Positions 46,531 through 54,469 of a stretch of DNA of 64,000 bases are shown here, one piece after another. Below the pieces are notes generated by a model that made no database searches, was not told the DNA's origin, and was given only the letters and a program-made list of their open reading frames with translations. Made by a program: the position numbers and the translations under genes. The stretch is taken from positions 1-64,000 of the forward strand of contig JACZJC010000021.1 in assembly GCA_014860745.1 (NCBI GenBank). Reading direction: 5' to 3'. The DNA is from Anaerolineales bacterium (GTDB lineage: Bacteria > Chloroflexota > Anaerolineae > Anaerolineales > Villigracilaceae). Numbering within the stretch: position 1 is the stretch's first letter; each line of letters opens with the position of its first letter.

Positions 46531-47276
46531 GCAAAGAGAACCCTTCGATCATCGCCTTGATTCCCGCGCGTGCCGGTTCTAAACGTGTACAGGGAAAAAA
46601 TATCCGTCCGCTGGCGGGGCATCCGCTCATTGCGTACAGCATCTGTGCCGCAAAGCAGAGCGGAATCTTTTCTGATATTCTCGTCTCCACTGATTCGGAA
46701 GAGTACGCTGAAATTTCCCGTGAGTATGGTGCGGAAGTTCCATTTTTGCGCCCTGCGGAGATTTCTGGAGATCTTGCTCTTGACATCGAATGGCTGGATT
46801 TCACGCTTCACAAACTTAAAGAGATGGGACGCGAGTACGATTGCTTCAGCATCCTGCGCCCGACCAGCCCCTTCCGATTGCCGAGTACCATTCAGCGGGC
46901 GTGGAAGGAATTTCTAGCTGAAGAAGGTGTGGACTCATTGCGTGCGGTGGAGAAGGTGAAGGAACACCCCGGCAAGATGTGGGTGATTCGCGGCAAGCGT
47001 ATGATGCCTTTGCTTCCGTTCGGACCGAAGGAGCAGCCTTGGCACAGCACACCGTATCAAGGCTTGCCCGAAGTCTATTCGCAGAATGCCAGCCTTGAAA
47101 TTGCCTGGTCGCGTGTGGTCTTTGATGGACGGACGATTGCGGGGGAAGTGGTCATGCCCTTCATCTCGGAAGGCTATGAAGGCTTTGACGTGAATCATCC
47201 CTACGATTGGGAGTTGGCGGAACGTCTCATTGCGAGCGGAGAGGCGGAACTGCCGAAGATAGAAAAAATTTCATAA
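46527..47276 (+). CDS. CMP-nonulosonate cytidylyltransferase (NeuA/LegF/PseF-like)
   Basis: Activates a nonulosonic or related 2-keto-3-deoxy sugar acid with CTP. The 249-residue protein has the family motif LIPARAGSKRVQGKNIRPLAGHPL (11-34), SDILVSTDSEEYAEISREYGAEVPFLRP and CFSILRPTSPFRLPSTI. The C-terminal AGEVVMPFISEGYEGFDVNHPYDWELAE is usual for the family. It overlaps the aldehyde dehydrogenase gene and is separated from the transketolase gene by a GC-rich hairpin region. It pairs logically with neuB. Confidence 0.9.
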   Translation: MSKENPSIIALIPARAGSKRVQGKNIRPLAGHPLIAYSICAAKQSGIFSDILVSTDSEEYAEISREYGAEVPFLRPAEISGDLALDIEWLDFTLHKLKEMGREYDCFSILRPTSPFRLPSTIQRAWKEFLAEEGVDSLRAVEKVKEHPGKMWVIRGKRMMPLLPFGPKEQPWHSTPYQGLPEVYSQNASLEIAWSRVVFDGRTIAGEVVMPFISEGYEGFDVNHPYDWELAERLIASGEAELPKIEKIS

Positions 47277-47325
47277 TTTTGCTCAAGCCGCCGTCCTCGG
47301 CGGCGGAGACGCCGCCGGAGCAAAA
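47277..47325 (+). other. Multi-hairpin element upstream of transketolase
   Basis: Outer arms TTTTGCTC (47277-47284) and GAGCAAAA (47318-47325) enclose three complementary GC blocks, GCCGCCG, CGGCGGC and GCCGCCG. The middle block can pair with either flank, giving two mutually exclusive hairpins. It may be a dispersed repeat or an attenuator-like leader. Confidence 0.5.
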
Positions 47326-47339
47326 CACAAAGAGGAAAC

Positions 47340-49316
47340 ATGGTTGAACTAAAATTAATCCCTGTGGAAGAATTCAAGCGTGTGCGCAATTCTTCTGCCG
47401 ACAAATACAAGAAACTCCAGATCATTGCGGATATGTGCCGCGCCAACACGCTCACGGAAGTGAAGCGTGCCGGGTCAGGTCATCTTGGCTCGAGCTTCAG
47501 TGCGATGGATATCGTGGTCTGGATGTACTACGAAGAGATGAACACGCTCAAGGTTGGTTTTGACAGCCCTGACCGCGATATTTATTTTTCATCGAAAGGG
47601 CATGATGTGCCGGGCTTGTATGCCGTGCTTCATTCGCTCGGTGAAATTTCCGATGCCATGCTTATGTCACTGCGCCGCCTCAATGGGTTGAACGGTCATC
47701 CCGATATCGGCAATCGCGGCATGGAAGCCAACTCGGGTTCGCTCGGCATGGGCATCTCGAAGGGGCGCGGCATGGCGTGGGCGAAGAAGTACAACAACAA
47801 TGGCGGGCATGTGTTCGTGATGACTGGCGACGGCGAGTTGCAGGAAGGTCAGAATTACGAAGCCTTGCATGTTACTGCACATCAAAAGGTCGATAATCTC
47901 ACTGTGATTGTCGATGACAACAAGGTGCAATCTGATAAGCCCGTTGCCGAGATTATTGATCTTCGCAACCTTGTCGAAAAATTCACTGCGTTTGGCTGGC
48001 ATGTCATTCGCATTGATGGGCATGATTTTCGTTCCATCGAAAAGGCGCTTGCCGAAGCCAAGCAGGTCAAAGGCAAGCCGCAGATCATCATCGCCGATAC
48101 CATCAAGGGTCGCGGCATCTCGTTCATGGAGCATCCTGCTGCGCTTGAGATTGGAAAAGGACTCTACCCCTGGCATTCTGGTGCGCCGGATGATGCAGCC
48201 TTCGAGACGGGTTATTCTGAACTGATTCAGCGCATCCATGCGGACCTCAAAGCTGTGTCGCTCGACCCGTTGCATTTGACTCCCGTTGAGCCGGAAGTGA
48301 AAACAGCGACGCCATCAATGCTCGTAGGTGAACCTCTCAGCCAGGCGGCGCTGGATCGTCTTTCTGTGAAGCCAACAGATGAATACGTTTCGCGCGCGTA
48401 TGGTCAAGCCTTGGTGGAACTTGCCGCCAAGCGCAAGGACATTGTCGTGCTCGATGCTGACCTCTCCTCTGATTGCAAAGTCCGCGACTTTGAAAATACC
48501 TATCCCGACCGCTTCATCGAGAACGGCATCGCCGAACAGGATATGGTTTCAATGGCGGCAGGTCTTGCCCGTCAGGGACTTCTGCCTGTCGTCAATTCAT
48601 TTGCCAGTTTCCTTGCTTCGCGCGCCAATGAGCAAATTTATAACGCCGCGGGCGAGAAATCCAAAATCATTTATGCATTGCATTATGCGGGCTTGATTCC
48701 TGCGGGACCGGGTAAATCGCACCAATCTTTGCGCGATATTTCACTCTTCTCCGCGTTGCCGAATTGCACCATCTTGCAACCATGCAACGCCGAAGAAACC
48801 CGCATGGCAATGGATTACGCCGTGAACAAAACCGATGACGTGGTTGCGTTGCGACTCATCATTGGACCCAGTCCGCGCCGGATTGCGCTCCCGAATGGGT
48901 ACGAGTTTAAGCCTGGGCAGGGCTGCCAACTCACAGTGGGGAAAGATGCGGTCATGTTCGCGTATGGACCGGTCATGTTGCAGGAAGCGCTACTCGCCAG
49001 CGAACTCCTCGCCGAGCGCGGATTCGGCTTGAGCATCATCAACATGCCCTGGCTTAACCGCGTGGATGTGAAATGGCTGACCCAAGTTCTCAAGCCTTAC
49101 TCAAATATCTTCATGCTCGAAGATCATCACCCCGCTGGCGGCTTGATGGATAACATCCTCACTGTTTGCAGCGAACATGGTTTATTGAATGGCAAGCAGA
49201 TGATCAAATTTGCTGTGGAAGGCTATCCCGCCTGCGGAACTCCGCAGCAGGCATTGGCATATCACGAACTGGATGGTGTGTCATTGTCCAAGCGTGTGAT
49301 GAAATATTGTGGTTAA
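47340..49316 (+). CDS. Transketolase (full length, both domains)
   Basis: Thiamine-diphosphate enzyme that moves two-carbon ketol units. The 658-residue protein contains the N-terminal TPP domain with AGSGHLGSSFSAMDI, FSSKGHDVPGLYAVL, the TPP motif GDGELQEGQNYEALHVTAHQKVDNLTVIVDDN, and IIADTIKGRGISFMEH. The pyrimidine-binding domain starts near 349 (YVSRAYGQALVELA) with FIENGIAEQDMVSMAAGLAR and FASFLASRANEQI. The C-terminal domain follows. Domain order is standard. Its place directly after the CMP-transferase, with a good GAGGAAA site, suggests it makes a special sugar precursor rather than serving central metabolism. Confidence 0.85.
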   Translation: MVELKLIPVEEFKRVRNSSADKYKKLQIIADMCRANTLTEVKRAGSGHLGSSFSAMDIVVWMYYEEMNTLKVGFDSPDRDIYFSSKGHDVPGLYAVLHSLGEISDAMLMSLRRLNGLNGHPDIGNRGMEANSGSLGMGISKGRGMAWAKKYNNNGGHVFVMTGDGELQEGQNYEALHVTAHQKVDNLTVIVDDNKVQSDKPVAEIIDLRNLVEKFTAFGWHVIRIDGHDFRSIEKALAEAKQVKGKPQIIIADTIKGRGISFMEHPAALEIGKGLYPWHSGAPDDAAFETGYSELIQRIHADLKAVSLDPLHLTPVEPEVKTATPSMLVGEPLSQAALDRLSVKPTDEYVSRAYGQALVELAAKRKDIVVLDADLSSDCKVRDFENTYPDRFIENGIAEQDMVSMAAGLARQGLLPVVNSFASFLASRANEQIYNAAGEKSKIIYALHYAGLIPAGPGKSHQSLRDISLFSALPNCTILQPCNAEETRMAMDYAVNKTDDVVALRLIIGPSPRRIALPNGYEFKPGQGCQLTVGKDAVMFAYGPVMLQEALLASELLAERGFGLSIINMPWLNRVDVKWLTQVLKPYSNIFMLEDHHPAGGLMDNILTVCSEHGLLNGKQMIKFAVEGYPACGTPQQALAYHELDGVSLSKRVMKYCG

Positions 49317-49320
49317 TCGA

Positions 49321-50730
49321 ATGTCTGAAATAAAAATTGGCATCCCCCTGCATGGCAAGATGGCGGCGCGCGCCTTCCATCAGCCTTCCTTCCGCCAGCG
49401 ATTGACGGAAGGCGGTTTCAAGCCGATGTATTTTCTCAGCCCGGTTTATTATCGTTCTTTTGAATTTGACCCCGAACAATATTTTGAGCTGCAAGTGGAG
49501 CAGTATGATGCTCAATACAAAAAACACTTCCTCTTACAGCAGTTAAGAATGCTGCGCCGATTTGTCGTTGTCACCGAGACGACCGACCTGCGTCTCCGTG
49601 AGATGATTGAAAGCAAGCTTTTCGATGCAACCCTTTTGGGAATGGCGGTGCAAATGAGCTATGTCAGCACCCTGCGTCGAATTCCCGGCATGGGCAGGTT
49701 GTTGGCATGGCTGGAAAGACAGCTTTATATTACTCACGAACATGACAAAGACTTCAAAAAGCAGGATATTCGTTGTGTGTTGACGCCGGGGATGGGTAAT
49801 TATGGCTATTGGAATGAAAACAACTTTGCGCTTGAAGCACGAAGGATGGGACTTCCTGTCTATTGTGCAATATCCAACTACGATAACATTGTGAATATGG
49901 GCTATCGCGGTTTCACTCCGGATTGCATGGCCGTTTGGAGCCGGCAAATGGCAGATGAAGCCATCCGACTGCACAAGTTCCCTGCAAAAAGGTTGGAAAT
50001 AACCGGTCCCGTTCAATACGACCGATTTATGCAGCCCCTTCCTCTCAGTCGGGAGGAATTTCTACGATCCATAAATCTCGACCCCGCCAAAAAGACCATC
50101 TTATTTGCGGGTGGTGTGAACATAAACCATTATTTCGATATTTACCGCGTCTTCGTTGACCAAAGGGAAAAAGTCTGGCACGAACCGTTCAACTTTGTCG
50201 TCCGCCCATACCCGCATATCAAATTACTCGGTTCGCCCGCTTGGCAGGTCCTGGAAGATTTGTTTAGGAAAGCAGGTGCGTACATATCCAATCCCGGCTC
50301 CATCGATGCCAACGGTGACCGTACCGCCGAACTAAGCGTGGACCTTGCCTTCGATGAAGGCCCCGACGAACTCAACTACCTCCTTCGCTGTAGCGATGTG
50401 ATGGTGAACTACTTTTCCACCATCGGATTGGAGGCCGCGATCTGCGATCTGCCCACTATCCATGTTGCGTTCGATCCGTATACTTTTGGCTTGCGGTTCA
50501 GCGTTACTACAAGTTTTCTTCAGCGCCAGACACATAACCGCAGACCCTTACGCCTTGCTGCCGCCCGCGTAGCAAAAGATGAGAAGGATCTATTCAAGGC
50601 TCTCGATGATTATCTTAACAACAGAACGCTTGACCGTGATGCCCGTCGTGTCTATGCCGAATCTGAATGTGGCGAGCTGGATGGCGGGGCCGGCGCTCGT
50701 CTGGTGAATATGATAAAGAGCAGATTGTAA
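49321..50730 (+). CDS. Putative GT-B glycosyl/glycerophosphotransferase-like protein
   Basis: A 469-residue protein without a firm family. The start MSEIKIGIPLHGKMAARAFHQPSF at 49321 is preferred to a GTG four codons upstream. Its C-terminal half resembles the CDP-glycerol glycerophosphotransferase and capsule-type GT-B fold: KRLEITGPVQYDRFM, AKKTILFAGGVNINHYFDIYRVF, NFVVRPYPHIKL and especially YLLRCSDVMVNYFSTIGLEAAICDLPTIHVAFD. No membrane helix is evident. Coming right after the CMP-transferase and transketolase genes, it is a candidate for the transferase that uses the CMP-sugar. That is an inference. Confidence 0.55.
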   Translation: MSEIKIGIPLHGKMAARAFHQPSFRQRLTEGGFKPMYFLSPVYYRSFEFDPEQYFELQVEQYDAQYKKHFLLQQLRMLRRFVVVTETTDLRLREMIESKLFDATLLGMAVQMSYVSTLRRIPGMGRLLAWLERQLYITHEHDKDFKKQDIRCVLTPGMGNYGYWNENNFALEARRMGLPVYCAISNYDNIVNMGYRGFTPDCMAVWSRQMADEAIRLHKFPAKRLEITGPVQYDRFMQPLPLSREEFLRSINLDPAKKTILFAGGVNINHYFDIYRVFVDQREKVWHEPFNFVVRPYPHIKLLGSPAWQVLEDLFRKAGAYISNPGSIDANGDRTAELSVDLAFDEGPDELNYLLRCSDVMVNYFSTIGLEAAICDLPTIHVAFDPYTFGLRFSVTTSFLQRQTHNRRPLRLAAARVAKDEKDLFKALDDYLNNRTLDRDARRVYAESECGELDGGAGARLVNMIKSRL

Positions 50731-50746
50731 TTTTTAGGTTATTGGA

Positions 50747-51448
50747 ATGGATATCTTGAATACGAATTATGCCCCTGAACGGTCGAGTATATGGAAAGGA
50801 AATCATGTCACCTATAGGCGCTTATGGCTTGATTCCTGCCTTCAAACATCCTCGGATGAAATTCATGGGTTCGTAATTGACCTCGGTGGAAAACGCGAGA
50901 ACAAGCGCGGCTCCTTTCAGCCTCCTGTCCATCAGGCGGATGCCTGGTGGTATGTCAACCTGGATTTGGAGACCGCCCCCGATATTTTTGCCGATGTGAC
51001 CGAAGTTCCCCTCATTAGCCGGCAGGTGGATTACATTATCTGCACCGAAGTGCTCGAACATCTTGCCAGACCCCAGGCCTGCGTGGATGAAATGCATCGC
51101 CTCCTTCGTGACGATGGAGTTGTATTTGTCTCTGTTCCATTTTTCTACCCCGTACATGCAGATCCGTATGATTATCAACGCTTCACCGAGGATGGTCTCA
51201 GGCACTTGTTCAAGAATTTCAAGTCAGTTGAGATCCATCGCATGGGAGGATATGCCGGCGTTTTGGGGTTGATGGTCGAGTTGGGAATGGCAGGAGTGGA
51301 GGGGAATTCCTTTTTTGATAAATTCCTGCGCAGGGCCATGAAGTGGATCTCGCGCTGGCTTTGTTGGTATGATCTAGGGAGTTTTGCCGGGGAACGTCTC
51401 CCCTGGAGAAAATTCACCACTGGATATTTTTTACGAGCTCTCAAATAG
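50747..51448 (+). CDS. Class I SAM-dependent methyltransferase
   Basis: A 233-residue protein. FVIDLGGKRENKRG (about 43-56) is a modified motif I. Further on are the typical CTEVLEHLARPQACVDEMHRLLRDDGVVFVSVPFFYPVHADPYDYQRFTEDGL of methyltransferase-11 type enzymes and a downstream helical part. It lies between a putative glycosyltransferase and a carbamoyltransferase, so it probably decorates the same glycan. The acceptor is unknown. Confidence 0.82.
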   Translation: MDILNTNYAPERSSIWKGNHVTYRRLWLDSCLQTSSDEIHGFVIDLGGKRENKRGSFQPPVHQADAWWYVNLDLETAPDIFADVTEVPLISRQVDYIICTEVLEHLARPQACVDEMHRLLRDDGVVFVSVPFFYPVHADPYDYQRFTEDGLRHLFKNFKSVEIHRMGGYAGVLGLMVELGMAGVEGNSFFDKFLRRAMKWISRWLCWYDLGSFAGERLPWRKFTTGYFLRALK

Positions 51449-51524
51449 ACTGCGGATTCACCTTGCAATTCAGAGAGCTTTCCGTAAAATTCAAAATCAG
51501 AAATCATAATAATTGGAGGAATGA

Positions 51525-53294
51525 ATGAAAACAGTTTTAGGCGTTACCTTGGGTCATGATACAAGCTTTGCCTATATAGTAGATGGGAAGGTGATGGGTA
51601 TCATGGAGGCGGAGCGTTATTTTCGTCAGAAGAGATATAAGCTGCATTGCCATACGCTCGAACGCGGAAAGCATATCAGCGGGTATCAATATGTGAGCCT
51701 TGACGACATGGAACTTTTCCTTGGCCTTGTTGCCAAGGAATGGGGCACAAAATTCGATGCGCTTGCCGTTCAGAATGCGGGCAGGGTTGAGGAGTTCAAT
51801 AATTTCAAAAGCGTGCTTGAAACGGCCGGGTTCAAATTTGAGGCCTCGTATCAGGTTGACCATCATCTCAGCCATGCCGCCCTTGCATATTACACATCCC
51901 CCTCTGATGACGCACTGATCCTGAGCTATGACGGGGAAGGCAACGACGGGCAAACGATCCTATTCAAAGGACTCGGAAACAGCCTGACCTATATCCATAA
52001 CAACCCGCTGCGTTTCGGACAAAGTTATAACAACCTTGGCTACATTGTGGGAATCAAACCTGAAGTGGAAGGGACGACTTCCGGAAAAACAATGGGTCTG
52101 ACCGCCTATGGGGAAGTGGTTGATGAATGGATGCCTTACGCCCGTGATTATGTTCGAAAATATGTAAAAGCGCCTGCAAGAAAGATCGAAGGCCTTAATA
52201 ATTACGGGAAGGCGCATCGGATAAACTCCGTGGCGCTGCGAGATATCCCAGATCTTAAAAAATACCTTGTACCGGATGACCGTGAAGGCAGCTTGAAAAG
52301 GACGCTTCGAAAAATCGTAGGCATGCAAAAGGATGTCCTGCTCCTTCCTGGGCCTGAGGATAAAACTGCACAGAATCTGGCGCGCACCGTCCAGGAGGCA
52401 TGGACGGATGAGGTGATGGAATTGATCAAACCTTATTTTGGCCAATACAAGAATTTGTGCATTGTTGGCGGATGTGCGTTAAACGGAGTCACCAATTATG
52501 AGATCCAACAACTGGGTGTATTCGAGTCCACCTATTTTGTACCGAATCCATCCGATTGCGGGTTATCCGCTGGTGCAGCCTTGTTCGTCTATTGGAATCG
52601 CGGAGAAAATGGAACGTTCCATGGATACGGTGAGTATTTTTCACCCTATCTTGGCGCAGAAGTATTCGATAAGAACGATCTCCCAGCGCTTAAAGGGAAA
52701 TATCCCCATGTCGTCCTCGACACAGAACGCGCCGCCGGGATACTTGCGAAACTCGTTTACACGGACAATATGGTTGGGGTTATTCGTGGAAGGTATGAGG
52801 TCGGGCCTCGTGCGTTGGGTAATAGGTCTATCCTTTGCAATCCGTTGAACAAGGATATGAAAGATATTGTCAACCGGAAAGTAAAGCATCGGGAATGGTA
52901 TCGTCCTTTTGCGCCGATCGCAGCGGCGGAACGCGCAGCGGATTTTTTCACTAATACTGTGGATATCCCGTATATGTCGGTGATCTGTTATACAAAACCT
53001 GAATATCAGGAACAACTGCCTTCCATTACTCATGTAGACGGCAGCAGCCGCTTGCAAACCCTTCGGCAGGACCAACATCCTTTCATGCACAAAACCTTGA
53101 TGGAATTTGAAAAGCTCGCCGGGATGCCGATCATGCTCAATACTTCATTCAATCCGGGCGGCGAACCCATCCTTAATTATTATTCCGTTGGGTTGGAGAT
53201 GTTGAACTCCACGGAACTCGACTATGTCCTGATAGAGGAAACCTTGTTCTCTAAACCTGGTCGGGAAGATAAGCTTGCTTCCCTGATAGCCTAA
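51525..53294 (+). CDS. Carbamoyltransferase (NodU/CmcH/TobZ family)
   Basis: Transfers a carbamoyl group from carbamoyl phosphate, via carbamoyl-AMP, to a sugar hydroxyl. The 589-residue protein has the N-terminal Kae1-like domain with GVTLGHDTSFAYIVDGKV (6-23) and the metal-site DHHLSHAA (112-119). ILSYDGEGNDGQT and CIVGGCALNGVTNYEIQ follow. The C-terminal YrdC-like part contains GRYEVGPRALGNRSILCNP and REWYRPFAPIAAAE. Ribosome binding site GGAGGA is clear. It is the last gene before a terminator, so it closes the decoration operon. Confidence 0.93.
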   Translation: MKTVLGVTLGHDTSFAYIVDGKVMGIMEAERYFRQKRYKLHCHTLERGKHISGYQYVSLDDMELFLGLVAKEWGTKFDALAVQNAGRVEEFNNFKSVLETAGFKFEASYQVDHHLSHAALAYYTSPSDDALILSYDGEGNDGQTILFKGLGNSLTYIHNNPLRFGQSYNNLGYIVGIKPEVEGTTSGKTMGLTAYGEVVDEWMPYARDYVRKYVKAPARKIEGLNNYGKAHRINSVALRDIPDLKKYLVPDDREGSLKRTLRKIVGMQKDVLLLPGPEDKTAQNLARTVQEAWTDEVMELIKPYFGQYKNLCIVGGCALNGVTNYEIQQLGVFESTYFVPNPSDCGLSAGAALFVYWNRGENGTFHGYGEYFSPYLGAEVFDKNDLPALKGKYPHVVLDTERAAGILAKLVYTDNMVGVIRGRYEVGPRALGNRSILCNPLNKDMKDIVNRKVKHREWYRPFAPIAAAERAADFFTNTVDIPYMSVICYTKPEYQEQLPSITHVDGSSRLQTLRQDQHPFMHKTLMEFEKLAGMPIMLNTSFNPGGEPILNYYSVGLEMLNSTELDYVLIEETLFSKPGREDKLASLIA

Positions 53295-53300
53295 GGCGAA

Positions 53301-53337
53301 GAGATACTCCCCCGATAAACATGTCGGGGAGTATCTC
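53301..53337 (+). terminator. Hairpin terminator after the carbamoyltransferase gene
   Basis: GAGATACTCC plus CCCGA (53301-53315) pairs with TCGGGGAGTATCTC (53324-53337) with one bulged C, giving a strong 14-bp stem. Only a weak T-rich stretch follows. It lies 6 bases after the stop codon. Confidence 0.7.
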
Positions 53338-53425
53338 AATTATTCTTCTACGCAAAGCGAACAAAAAAACTCTTAATAAGTTTATTGCTCCCTGGCATGG
53401 ACCTGGAAATATCAAATAAGTGTAC

Positions 53426-53459
53426 TTGTGAAAAAAATAGTTTCACTGTATTAGTGTAA
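53426..53459 (+). promoter_or_regulatory. Possible promoter with small inverted repeat, start of the last operon
   Basis: TTGTGA (53426-53431), 17 bases, then TATTAG (53449-53454). The inverted repeat TTTCACT (53441-53447) / AGTGTAA (53453-53459) overlaps the -10. It lies between a terminator and the glycosyltransferase at 53480, where a new transcript would be expected to begin. Confidence 0.4.
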
Positions 53460-53479
53460 TTAGGAATATTGGCAGTCTG

Positions 53480-54469
53480 ATGTCTTTCAAACAAAAACTT
53501 GGTGTGCGATACATGGTGGATGGAATCGGGGATCTTGCTGCCGCACTGATCGCGCAATTCTCCTCCGCCGACCTGTCCATCTTCCATGAATTCGAGCCGC
53601 CACCGGCGGGTGGCGGGCATCAATTCCTGCGGGCGTTCATGCGGCAGGCGCAGGCGCGCAGCTTGCGGATAGAGAATAATACGATCTCGCATACCACCCG
53701 CGCCTGCCTGTTCAATTCGTTCAATTTCAAGGAACAGCGGCTTTCTCGAATGAAGCGTGATTCGGTATTGTATGTTCATCGCGTAGATGGACCTGTGGAT
53801 GTGTACCGCGGCTGGGATGGCGGCGTGGATCGGCACATTTATGAGGTCAACCAAAAATTTGCTGACAAGACGATTTTTCAGTCGAACTATAGTTTGGAAA
53901 AACATCTTGAACTTGGAATGGAATTTCGGAGCCCGGTTGTTATCATGAATGCGGCAGACCCTGAGATTTTTCACCCGCGAGGCAGGGTTGATTTTTCACG
54001 CGAGCGAAAGATCCGATTGATCGCGGCAAGCTGGTCGAGCAACGTCAACAAGGGTGCACCGGTGTATCAATGGCTGGATGAGAATTTGAATTGGGAGCGC
54101 TTTGAATTCACTTTTGTCGGGAGCAGTCCGATTCGTTTTAGGAATATCCGCATGATTCCCCCGCTTGATTCATACAAGCTTGCCGATCTAATGAGAGAAC
54201 ACGATATCTATATTACCGCCAGTAAAAACGATCCCTGTTCCAATTCGCTGATTGAAGCGCTGTCCTGCGGGCTTCCGGCGATCCACCTTCAGAGTGGCGG
54301 CCACCCGGAGATTGTGAAGCAGGCCGGGGCGGGATTCGAGGCGGCGGAGCAAATCCCCGGGCTGCTGAGTCAGGTTGTGGACGGATATGAGTCGTTCCAG
54401 TCGAGCATATCCCTCCCATCCATCGAAGATGTGAGTGAGCGTTATTTGAAAATATTGGAGTTGTTATGA
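53480..54469 (+). CDS. GT4 glycosyltransferase
   Basis: A 329-residue GT-B enzyme, shorter than usual at the N-terminus. It starts FKQKLGVRYMVDGIGDL. It has VLYVHRVDGPVDVYRGWDGGVDRHIYEVNQKFADKTIFQSNYSLEKH as acceptor-domain core, then IRLIAASWSSNVNKG for the donor domain. ITASKNDPCSNSLIEALSCGLPAIHLQSGGHPEIV is the EX7E-type region, with Asp-Pro-Cys before Glu. It begins a new transcription unit and overlaps the next glycosyltransferase by ATGA. Specificity is unknown. Confidence 0.82.
   Translation: MSFKQKLGVRYMVDGIGDLAAALIAQFSSADLSIFHEFEPPPAGGGHQFLRAFMRQAQARSLRIENNTISHTTRACLFNSFNFKEQRLSRMKRDSVLYVHRVDGPVDVYRGWDGGVDRHIYEVNQKFADKTIFQSNYSLEKHLELGMEFRSPVVIMNAADPEIFHPRGRVDFSRERKIRLIAASWSSNVNKGAPVYQWLDENLNWERFEFTFVGSSPIRFRNIRMIPPLDSYKLADLMREHDIYITASKNDPCSNSLIEALSCGLPAIHLQSGGHPEIVKQAGAGFEAAEQIPGLLSQVVDGYESFQSSISLPSIEDVSERYLKILELL

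Noticed and set aside
51464-51475. AATTCAG half-site upstream of the carbamoyltransferase gene
   Set aside because: The matching half (CTGAATT) is not present at the right spacing; a single 7-base match is expected by chance.
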